Assembly (NCBI GenBank): GCA_016098155.1
Contig: JAAAJB010000062.1
Coordinates: 1-64,000, forward strand
Direction of reading: 5' to 3'
Length of the DNA stretch: 64,000 nt
From: Actinomortierella ambigua
Taxonomy: Eukaryota > Mortierellomycota > Mortierellomycetes > Mortierellales > Mortierellaceae
Numbering within the stretch: position 1 is the first letter of the stretch; every line of letters begins with the position of its first letter. A program made the position numbers and the translations under genes. Positions 11,014 through 20,172 of the stretch are shown here, piece by piece. The notes under the pieces were generated by a model. It was not told where the DNA came from and searched no databases. It was given only the letters and a program-made list of their open reading frames with translations.

Positions 11014-13686
11014 TCATTCCCGACGTAACGATAACCGCTCGGCGTCCTGAAGGTTCTCGCTTGCCTCACTGTCAACAGAACGACGGAGCTCGAGCTTGAT
11101 CTCTGTCGGTCCTCCAGGAGAGGCGGGTGGTACGACTTCGCCTGCTGCTGCATCCGCCTTGGTTGTCGTAGTGTTGGAAGGGACAACAGCCGCCGCTGGC
11201 TTTGCGCTCAAACTGAACAACAGAACGCATCCAATGACAACCACAGCCGACACGCCCTTGGCCTGGTTAAAGCACTGTCCCGGATCAGCGCCACAAAACA
11301 TGAGATGGCTCATCAAGAACACCAGGACCGCACGTAACGACTGCAACAAACCGGTAGCCACACTGCCAACACGCTTGACCAGGACATAATAGTTCAGTGA
11401 GTGGATCATCGACGACAGTGTCACGAGTGGGAGCATGACCAAGATTTCAGACCAGACACCACCACGGCTCTGCACCAAGGCCGTCACTTCTGTGTGCCAC
11501 TGGGGGATCGTGTGCACACACAGGTAAATGCCCGAGAAGAACGTCGCATATGTTCCCGCAAGAGCGCACACCTTTTCAGGCGCGGGTGCATTTTCACCAG
11601 CCTTGGCCGTCGTCGACATCACCTTGTCCGACAGCACATAGACGCAAGCGTACAAGAAGGTGGCTCCCATCGTGATCAGCGACCCGAACGACCTCTCGAT
11701 CCCTAATGAAAGCATACAGGGAATCAAAGAGCAATATCAAGTTGTTAGTGAGATGAGTCTTTTCAACACGTCCATTTAATGATAACATACAGTGAAGACC
11801 ACCCCTTGCCCCTCCTCCAGCTGGGGGATTTAAAACCCCCCTCCCACTTACAGCTCTGTTGAACGCCATCCGGCGAAGCGTCCTGTGCTTTGCCAATTGC
11901 ACTGATGCCCAATCCGATGGTGACACCGAAAATGGCGACCCACTGCAGTTTCCGAAGGCGACGCGAGAGGAAGATGCGAGTCAAGATGGCGCACCAGATA
12001 ACAATGCTGGAATAAATGATCTGATAAAGGCCACTGCCGACATAGAAGAAGCCGATGGTGACGAGAGCATTAGCGACACAGTCCATCAGGGCTACAGCCA
12101 TGATAGGCCAATGCAGGCGCCATGCGGCCGCACGGGCTTCACGCTTCCGTTGGCGATCCTCCATTGCACGCTCTTCTTCGGTCATCACGAGCTCGCGGAC
12201 AGTGTCTGTTGATGGTCGCTGGTGTTGACCCTGATCGCCGCCGATAAACGAGCTCGAGCTGCTGTGGCCATGCTTGGTTCCTGTGTTGGGTGACCGCCTG
12301 GCTCCTGAATGGGCGCTTTTGTGGTGAGAGCGTTCATGGCCCTTGATTAACCGGACGTCGTCCTCATCATCGTCTTCCTCCTGGCCTCCCTTATTCAGAG
12401 ATCGACTGGAGATGATGCCACCCTAAAAAGATGTAGATAAAACAAAGATGGAGGAGGCAGGGGACGCACACCCTGTAAGTTTGCATGAACGGAAACAACG
12501 AGGGGCCCAATGTGGTTTGGGGAAAGCATAAGCAAATGCAGGGGCGAGAAATTGCACGCAGTAGGGGAAGGGGAAAGATTCAAAGAGACCCAAGGACAAC
12601 AGAGGTGGCTGAGAACACCCGAGTCGTGCCCTATGCAGGTCATATGCTCTCTTCTTTGCACTGCCCCCCAGTGACACCAAGGTCTGGGAAACCACGGTGG
12701 GCGTCGGGTGAAACTAGAAAGTACTTACGCCGATCTCTTGCATCTCATTGGCATCAGAGTTGAGGACGTTGTACTCGACGTTGGCATGGTCAGCAGCGAT
12801 GGCCTGCTTGCGCCGCCAGTTGGCCAACCATGTCTGCACCGCCAACACTAGGCCAACACACATCATACCAACGTAGTTTAGGAAGACCGTCAACATCGAC
12901 GTGGAGGCTATAAACAAAGATGGAGCGTGTTGCCCACGCAAACCGACCGTTAGCTGCAAGGTTCAAGACGAAAACTCGGTATGATGTGTGCATGCTAGCC
13001 TCTCCTCTTTCTTTCAGGCTGCTGCGTAGGATCGAACAGTGATTGATAACATTGACAAAGTCCCCATCCATCTATCTGTCGCCTCAAGATCAACCGTATC
13101 TTATCAGGATGTCACATCCACCATCCTTTCTACACCCATGCAATGGCTCTCGTTTTTTTTTTCTTTTCTCGGCTGGGAAAGACAGGATAGACGATGGTGG
13201 TCTGCCCGGGCTTTCGTATACCAGTCTATTCATATCGCTCGAGCGTTCAGCCACGGATGGTGCACTGCCAAGCCGATTATTCATTTAGTTTTCTCCCTCG
13301 CCCCATCTCCTCCCCTCCGCCCCTTTTCTTTCTCCTTCACACCATCTTTTCCTGTCGGCGAACACCCCCCCCTCCTTCTCCACCGGTCCTAATGACGGAT
13401 AAGACTTACAGGCAGCGCCTTGGTAGTAGAGCCACTGGACAGCAATGGTTGAGAAGATACCAGTGACAAGGAACGAAAATTGGTGTCCAAAGGTGTTCCA
13501 GCGACTGGGAGGTCGAGAGTCTTCGTTGACCCTTACTGCTGAATTGCCCATGGCTGTCTTGGACGACATTAGTGATGGCGACGGCGTTGAGCGCTTGGCA
13601 TGGAACTCACTCAGCATATGCTCCTGCTCATGGCTGGCCTCAGTGCTGACTCGAAGGACGGCAGCAGGGACGATGTCAGACGGCAT
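11014..13686 (-). CDS. SLC35/DMT-type transporter
   Basis: Four exons: 13686-13410, 12907-12729, 12422-11852 and 11702-11014; the spliced frame is 1716 nt (571 aa). The N-terminus is cytosolic and Ser-rich. Hydrophobic segments start with FLVTGIFSTIAVQWLYYQGA and LTVFLNYVGMMCVGLVLAVQ. A long hydrophilic loop follows, with an acidic run (EEDDDEDD), a His/Ser stretch and a basic helix (ERAMEDRQRKREARAAAWR). The remaining helices have the drug/metabolite-transporter pattern: MAVALMDCVANALVTIGFFY, YQIIYSSIVIWCAI, LQWVAIFGVTIGLGIS, VATGLLQSLRAVLVFL and VVVIGCVLLFSLS. SLC35 relatives carry nucleotide sugars or unknown solutes in Golgi, ER or vacuolar membranes. The substrate cannot be read from sequence. 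The long loop between early helices is unusual. Confidence 0.85.
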
Positions 13687-14274
13687 GGTTGTCCCAGTTG
13701 GATGGATGAGTGGCCGGGGCGATGAAGAGGGGGGAGAGCAAGAAAGCGAGTGAGCGAGTGTTGTATTTTAAGAATGAATGTAAGAGAGAAGGCGAAGAGA
13801 GATCTTTTAATCAACAATGAAATGAATTCAGAAAGATGGGGTGGTGAGAGAGGAGAGCTCTTCTCACTGAAATATGAACCCTCTCTCTGAAGTCTGTCTG
13901 ACTTGTGAGCACTTTCACTTGCCGGGGAGGGGGGAAATCAGGTTTTGACAATGTGTGTGTAAAGGGGGGAGCTCACTGTTTTCTCCATCATCCCTTTCTC
14001 ACACACTCTCCTCTTCTTCTTCGTCCTCTTCTCCCCTCTTTTACGCCATGGATGCACTCAACTACTGGACAGAGGCCCCACCATTGAGCCACGTTGCAGT
14101 AAGGTCAAGAAACCATATCCAAGATGTACAATCATCCATCTGCTCAGCGGGAACAAAACACACAAAAAAGAAAAAAAGAATGATCGACATGGACTTTTTT
14201 TTTTTTTTTGCGGGGAGTGAGCGACGGGTAACCGCAACCATCTCACGGGAGAAAACTCTATTTTACAACCCTCT
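13687..14274 (-). promoter_or_regulatory. Upstream region of the SLC35-like gene
   Basis: A gap between the 3' end of GCN20 and the start of the transporter, both on the minus strand. It has C/T-rich blocks and a poly-T run at about 14193-14208. I cannot point to a specific element. Confidence 0.45.
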
Positions 14275-17267
14275 TCAAACAGGGCGGCCCGATGAGCCAA
14301 GCACAATCTTGTTCTTCTTCTTCTTGTTCTCCTTGATCACCGTCGCCACGTACTCGTCCACACCTCCCTCGAGGCGCTTCAGACCGCCGTCTTTGACGCG
14401 GAAGACAACCCCTTCCTCGTCCTGGAGCATCTCATCATCCTCCTCGTCCTCCATATCCGACTCCTCGGGGTTCTCGCACACCTGCTTGACGAAATACGCG
14501 TCGTGCGAGACCAGCACCACTGCGCCCGTAAAGCCCTTGAGCGCCACCACAAGCCCCTCGATCGTCGCCATGTCCAAATGGTTCGTAATCTCATCGAGCA
14601 ACAGCACCTGCGGCCCACCAAAGACACAGATCGCCAGCGCCACCCGCGCCTTCTCGCCTCCAGACAACGTCGACATGGGCAACGTTGCGCGCGGGCCTGC
14701 AACACCAAACGAACCCAGGTACTTGCGTGCCGTCGGCTGAGTCTTAAACTCCTCGGGGAACTGCTCCATCAGGTACGTCATAGCCGACTGGTTCCGGAAC
14801 CCGTCCAGCTTGTCGACGTTGTGCTGCGAAAAGTAGCCAATCTTGACCAGCGACGACGCGCGCTCGACCGTGCCCGACGTCGGGATCAGCTCGCCCGAGA
14901 GCAGACCCATCAACGTCGACTTGCCGCATCCGTTCGGTCCCAACAGCGCAACGCGCGATGACGGCGACAGCGCCAGACTGACGTTCTGGATCACGGCCCC
15001 TGTCTTGCGGCCCTCCGACCCCGGGTAGGCATACGTCACATTGTTGAGCGACACAAGCGTCGAGGCTTGGATACGAAGCTCGCGAGGCTCGGGCAATGGG
15101 ATCGTCACTGGAGGCTCGGGCTGCTCACGCTCCATGGCCACACCCTGAATGTCGTGGTAACCAGCATGGTAGGACTGCTTAAACTTGAAGCCCTTGTCCG
15201 TCTTGTAGTGACCTTGCAGTCGATCGAGTTTCTTTTTTTGGAGAAGAGGATTGTCAAGATGGAGCAAGTAGATTTGTTAGGGATTGAGGAGAGCAGAGGG
15301 GAGAGACCCTTTGAGGACAACTTTTTTTTTTCTTTTTTTCTTTTTGGTCCGCAAAAGTGGTACATGGGGAAGCATCAAGCAATTTTTTCTTTACCTTCTT
15401 ACGAGAAGCGATCATGGCTCCACGCTTGTCGTCACCAGTCTTGTTCATGATCTGCCTTTGCTTGGAAATGGTATCTTGCACGTGCTTGCGCTTCTTCTCC
15501 AGAGCCGACATGATGCGGTCCTTCATCTTGGCCTTGTCCTCCATCTTCATCTCATACTCGTCGTAGTTGCCAGGGTGGTAGGTAAGCTTTTGGTCACGCA
15601 GGCGGATGATCTCCTCACTGACTGTGTTGAGGAAGCTACGGTCGTGCGACACGACAACGACTGTTTGGTTACCGGCTATCTCTGACAGCAAGTAGTTTTG
15701 AAGCCAGATGATGGCTGGAAGGTCCAAATGGCTATGTTATACAAAATAAACACCCCAGGATTAGAAATTTAGTTGAATCACCCTAGCAACAAAAACAAAG
15801 GGTCGAAAAAGGGTCGAGAACATACTTTGTAGGCTCGTCCAGAAGGAGGAGATCAGGCTTGAGGAACAATGCTTGGGCCAAGGCGATACGCATGCGCCAG
15901 CCTCCGGAGAACTTGTTGATGGGAAGATCCTGATTGTCCTTGGAGAATCCCAGACCCTTCAGAATCTCACGAGCGCGAGCCTCGGCCGAATCCGACTCGA
16001 TCTGCTGCAAGCCCGACATGACATTCTCAAGCATCTCATGGGCGGTGTTGACAATGTCGGCCGGGGGGTCCTGCCCCGCGTCCGACACCGCATCATACAC
16101 CTGGCGAGCCTCCTTCTCCTCGGCCTCGATGACCAAGAGGCGCTCACGGGCCTCAGCACCTCGCTTTCCACTGCGGCGGAAGGCAATCTTGTGGGCGTCG
16201 TCGAGCTCAGCAACCTTGCGGTCCCATTGGATACGCTTGATGGTCTTGACGAGCATGCGGGGCTTCTTGTTAATGGCATCCTGCAGCAGCTTGAGCTCGG
16301 ACAGGAGGAGCTCGCGCTCCTTGTCGGCCTTGAGGACCGTCTCAACGACCGTCTGGGTCCCGGGTGTCTCGGCCGGCAACTGCTCAATGTAGAGCGTGCG
16401 CAGGTTTTGAGGAAAGCCGATCAATTGGCCATAGCCAATGGCCTTCAGCAGCGTCGACTTGCCGGTGCCGTTGCGTCCAACGAGGCCATACATCGTACCG
16501 GCCTTGAGCCAGAGCCGCGTGTCGGTGATGAGCGGGCGATCCGCAATGATGAGGTTGACCTGCTTGAGGTCGACATCCTTGGACAGCGTCTCAAAGGTCT
16601 CGCTATGGAAACGGGACTGTTGCGAAAACGCCTCGACCACGGGAAAGTCAAACATGTTGGTGGTTGCGTTGCCCTGGGTCACATTCTCCGCCTCTGGCTC
16701 CGTCATCTTGGCTCGTGAGGCAATCTTGGGCGTCGAGCTGGCCGAGCCAGACTTTTGCGCCAGCTTCTTGGCCGCTTTAGACATCTTGACGGGCTTGCTC
16801 TTCTTCTTGCCGGCCGTGTTGTTGCTGTCGGCAGCATCTTTGATACTGAGCTGGTCGATGCCGAGGCCACATTGGTTGTCGTTGTCGTTATCGTTGTCAT
16901 CGTCATCGTCACTTGTCCCCGATACTGATCCTGAGGCCGGGGTCGGCCCCGGTGTTGAGGGTGCAGTCGACGATGCTGTTGAGGTCGGCAATAGCTTTAA
17001 TAGTGACGAGCCTGTTGTTTTTGTTGGTGCATTAGAGCGGGTATCTTGAAACTGGCCAGCCAAGGAAGCGTAAAAATCATTGAGGTCCTTTGAGTCCTGC
17101 TCGAGACCTCCATCAATCATAAAGTGCTCAGTCTCCTCACGCAGCTGGTCTAGGGAGTCGAATTGCTGCGATTCGAGAATCGACGAGAGGTAGTCGCGCA
17201 CGTCGTCGTCAAAGCTGACGGCGGCCGGTACCTTGGCCATGAATACTGAGGCCTGGATCGCAATCAT
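14275..17267 (-). CDS. GCN20: ABCF ATPase, GCN20-like
   Basis: Three exons: 17267-15826, 15731-15395 and 15231-14275; the spliced frame is 2736 nt (911 aa). There are no membrane segments. The N-terminal about 220 residues include an Asp/Asn-rich linker (SDDDDDNDNDNDN) and a Lys-rich patch. NBD1 has Walker A GRNGTGKST, signature FSGGWRMR and Walker B LLLLDEPT, with NHLD restored across the first intron. An arginine/lysine linker (KMKDRIMSALEKKRKHVQ) leads to NBD2 with GPNGCGKST, LSGGEKARV and LLLDEITNHLD. In yeast, GCN20 binds GCN1 and ribosomes to let GCN2 sense uncharged tRNA; this is inferred here by family. Odd points are isoleucine in place of proline in the second DEPTNHLD, an acidic insertion near the C-terminus (EESDMEDEEDDEM), and an unusual A-rich acceptor (CAAAAAAAG) for the last exon. 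The usual length in yeast is about 750 aa. Confidence 0.93.
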
Positions 17268-18180
17268 TGTCCAGGTATTGTTCGTTGTCGTTGGTACAGG
17301 TGTTTGCTGTTGTGGTGCTTACTCGATGGAAGAATGCAAATGTGTTGATGAGAGAGAGAATGTGTGTGTGTGATTGCCTCTTAAATATGAAGAAGTGGGT
17401 ATTGCGGATTTTTGGGTTTCAATTTTGATCGGAATTTTTGGGGGGTTGGAGTGGTTGGAGCTTGTCTGAGTTTCCACGGATAAACGTTTGTTCTCCAAGG
17501 CATTCATGTCACCTGGGTTGAAGCGAGGGGGGGCTGTGTCGAGATGGATCATACGGCATAAACGTATGTACATTGCGGATGGATGGATGGATGGACGTCA
17601 TTGCGGAAAAGTACACTTACACCCCTATGCAAGAGTTGGACGTCTTAACTGGGCCATGCTTTTTTTTTTCCCTCTCATTTTGACTTGAACGGCACGGCTT
17701 TGAGTGAAGGGCGTACAGAGGCATTGATCCTTTTTGGCCCACGGAAAAAATTCACCAGCTCTACTGCTTTTCGCGATCTGCATCTTCGCCTTGATGCTCC
17801 TAGAGTTTTGAGAACGGGACAACAAGGTGAAAGTGCCCTCCATACGACGCCGACAGAGGAGAGTGCGCCTTCATCGCCACAACTTGACAGGACGGAAAAC
17901 AGTATGAAAGAGAGGGAAGAGATAAGCGCTTCCAGTGCCTCTTGGAAGAGCGTAGTAGAATGAGCATGAACCCCCCAGCGATAGAGGCTGAGCCCCCTTA
18001 TCCCTTTCGAAGGCACTCAGAAACTCTGGTCACCTTACTCATACAACTTTGGATACATACTGTGAACGCTGTCTAATATAGAGAGAGCATGAGAGAGAAT
18101 CGATCAGGCAATCTCGTACCCAGTAGCCTGGTGCAGGTACTTCAAAGACAATGACCTACAAGGATATGGGAGAGGAAAAC
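17268..18180. other. Intergenic, upstream of GCN20
   Basis: Holds the GCN20 upstream region, a (TGGA)n tract (about 17578-17596) and scattered short open frames without recognisable domains. Nothing coding that I can support. Confidence 0.45.
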
Positions 18181-18223
18181 CATAACCCAGGGGTCCGTGG
18201 ATCGAAACCACGCTCTGCTACCA
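18181..18223 (+). pseudogene. 3' half of initiator tRNA-Met, with CCA
   Basis: A 43-base block reads as the 3' half of a eukaryotic initiator tRNA. It runs from the CAU anticodon through AACCCAG (3' side of the anticodon stem) and the variable loop. The T arm is CGTGG-ATCGAAA-CCACG, whose A54/A60 loop is diagnostic of initiator tRNA, and the acceptor strand CTCTGCTA is followed by CCA. No matching 5' half precedes it: the bases before CAT cannot form the anticodon or D stems. The CCA tail is not normally encoded in eukaryotic tRNA genes, so this looks like a reverse-transcribed piece of a mature tRNA. Read on the other strand, TGGTAGCAGAGC is also the shape of an LTR-retroelement primer-binding site, preceded by ...CACAT. 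It is not a functional tRNA gene. Confidence 0.75.
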
Positions 18224-18318
18224 ATGTGATAAAGCAGCGCTAATACCGCTACTTTACCCACCTCAGGGAGGACTAAGAGTGCTCGAGAGTTCTGTGGGGG
18301 TGAACCTGGAAGGAGTGG

Positions 18319-18450
18319 GGCTGACAAGGTCAGTCTCGGCATTGTTCTTTCACATATCATTCCCGAACCTTGCAGAGACTGACCTAGAGTGGGCTGACAA
18401 GGTCAGTCTCTGCAAGGTTCGGAAAATGATATGTGAAAGAACAATGCCGA
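18319..18450. repeat. Long near-perfect foldback with embedded direct repeat
   Basis: Bases 18336-18385 are the reverse complement of 18400-18450 over about 50 positions, with one small mismatch/indel (GGGAATG against GGAAAATG) and a 14-base spacer. A 19-base direct repeat (GGCTGACAAGGTCAGTCTC) begins at 18319 and again at 18392. RNA from either strand would fold into a long hairpin. It lies between the tRNA half and the U6 gene. Function is unknown. It could be the remnant of a foldback element or the product of template switching during replication. Confidence 0.93.
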
Positions 18451-18522
18451 ACGCTTCATCACAAGTGCTGGAATCCAACTTTGAACATGAAGGGACCGGA
18501 CCTGCACGCACCAGCAAAGGGA

Positions 18523-18533
18523 AAGAAAAAAAA
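18523..18533 (-). terminator. Pol III T-run terminator of U6
   Basis: On the minus strand the U6 sequence is followed by ATTATTTTTTTTC, a run of eight Ts. This is the usual RNA polymerase III stop at the end of U6 genes. Confidence 0.8.
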
Positions 18534-18650
18534 TAATTGCCCCGTGGGGCTTCCACTCGTAGATTTACGTGTCATTCTTGTGCAGAGACCATGCTAATCT
18601 TCTCTGTATCGTTCCAAGTTTAAGGTATGTGTGGGATAAAATCCCAACAC
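18531..18650 (-). ncRNA. U6: U6 spliceosomal snRNA
   Basis: The minus strand carries the U6 core without interruption: ATACAGAGAAGATTAGCATGG holds the ACAGAGA box (5' splice-site pairing) and the AGC triad, and TCTCTGCACAAGAATGACAC is the U2/U6 and internal stem-loop region. The 5' end folds into a stem-loop (GTGTTGGGA with TCCCACAC), as in other U6 RNAs. A GCCCC/GGGGC hairpin precedes the T-run terminator. The length of about 118 nt is slightly longer than the usual about 100-110 nt because of the 3' hairpin. A TATA-like element lies at the expected Pol III distance. The many spliceosomal introns in this window need this RNA. I regard the gene as likely functional. Confidence 0.95.
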
Positions 18651-18672
18651 AATAACAGTATATCACTCCCGC

Positions 18673-18680
18673 TATTTAAG
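18673..18680 (-). promoter_or_regulatory. TATA-like element of U6
   Basis: CTTAAATA on the minus strand, 23-30 bases upstream of the inferred U6 5' end. This is the position of the TATA box in Pol III type 3 U6 promoters. Confidence 0.65.
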
Positions 18681-18873
18681 CAGCGTAACAGCCTCACACA
18701 CCAATCGTATGGGATCTTTAGGTTAGACAATTCACACAATTTCAATTTTCAGGAAAAAGCAGTCCTTCCCTCTGTAGGGGCTGATGTCGGCCATCACTTT
18801 TTTTTTTTTTTTTTACAAGTGAGGTGGTAGAAGAAAAAGAATGGTGTTACATTGACATGAAGTGCGCCTAGCT

Positions 18874-20172
18874 CTACTTAGGTGAGGCTAAAGACTTTTG
18901 ACGGAGGATGAAATCCGAGATCACGATGCGGTGCAGATATGGACTCGAAGGCTCTTTAGAGTTGCTGCGGTTCACCACATTCTCGAAAGCAATGAGCACC
19001 TCGGCTGGTTGTGGTGACTTTGGGTCCTGGCTCTGGTCACAGTGCATCTTGATCTCCACATCGACGAACAAGGGATAGTCGACGTAGAACTCGTCGGCAC
19101 CCAGGTGTACAATTGTCTCGTCATCGCAGCATGTGTCGAGCATAAAAACATGGCCACAGCGAATATGAATACACGACTTGGAGATACCCGCCCACACCTT
19201 TGGATCTATACATTTGAATTCACATGGTATGTTTGATAGAGAAGTTTAGAGGATGGATGGTCCACCGTTAGTCAACTGATGATGACAAGAGAGAAAAGAT
19301 GCATGATCGAAGAAGGATGCGTGGTCGAGGGAAAGACTTCACGGCATTACCTTGACGAAGATGCTTCTCGATCGATTTGATCGAAGTCTGAATGTCGTCT
19401 TCGAGGACAGGGATCGAGTCTGATATGGTAGGCTCAACCAATTTCTTTGTCAACCAAGCTTCAAGCAAACGACAGAGTGCATTGGTCTTGGCGTTGCCAT
19501 GGGAGGCGATATGTGGAATCTATATCCAACGAAGAGAGCAGCAAAAGGGTTCCAATGAAGAGTTAGGATAGGTTCGGCGTAGACTCTCTTAATCGAGGCA
19601 TCACATCGCGTCGTGGGATGGATACACGCTGGTCCTTATGAAGAGGCTTATCGACATACCGCTAAAAAGCCGCCACCACGGCCAATACCATCAAAGAAGT
19701 ACGTGGTGCGGATGGTCGAGACCGACTTCCAGTAGTCTGCCTCCATGGCATGCAGGAAGTTACGGTACGTGTCATGTTCCTCTACAGTTTCTGTCTCGAG
19801 GTTCGATGAGAATGTAAAGCCAGCTGTAACTCGAGTAGGTGCGCTTGTCGAGAGACGCATGCTCAGTGGAGATTCGTCGCGAGGTGCCGATGAATGGCGC
19901 TGCAGACGCTCGGGTGAGCATCTTCGCTGTTGTTGCAATCTTGCTACGCTCAGGCCACCCTGCGTGCCGCCATCTTGTTGAGCGTCGTCAAAATGGCTAT
20001 GGCGAGGAGTCAGGGGCGGCGAAGGGATGTTGATCGCGGACGAGGTCGAGTGGGCTGAGCCTGCAGGAAGTGAGATTGGGCGAGGTTTGGCGGGCAGCTG
20101 GATAACCTCTGGCTTGCAGCCTGCAAAGAAGGTGGCGGTCATCAGGGCGGGCGAGAGAGGGTGATGGTCCAT
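18874..20172 (-). CDS. Unknown protein, about 337 aa
   Basis: Three exons: 20172-19660, 19519-19351 and 19205-18874; the spliced frame is 1014 nt. The first 150 residues are Ser/Pro/Gln-rich and probably disordered (MDHHPLSPALM, ISLPAGSAHSTSS, LQQQRRCSPERLQRH). An ordered domain follows, with DTYRNFLHAMEADYWKSVST, FFDGIGRGGGFLA, NALCRLLEAWLTKKLV and, in the last exon, VWAGISKSCIHIRCGHVFML and EFYVDYPLFVDVEIKMHC. I do not recognise the family. The start is uncertain: the minus strand just inside it contains CTTCTTTGCAG, a good splice acceptor, so the true first exon could lie far upstream in the large gap that follows. Confidence 0.72.

Noticed and set aside
15873..17049. Long plus-strand frames across the GCN20 gene
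   Set aside because: Antisense shadows of the highly biased GCN20 coding sequence.
18121..18223. A complete tRNA-iMet gene
   Set aside because: Only the 3' half fits. The upstream 60 bases cannot form acceptor, D or anticodon stems with it.
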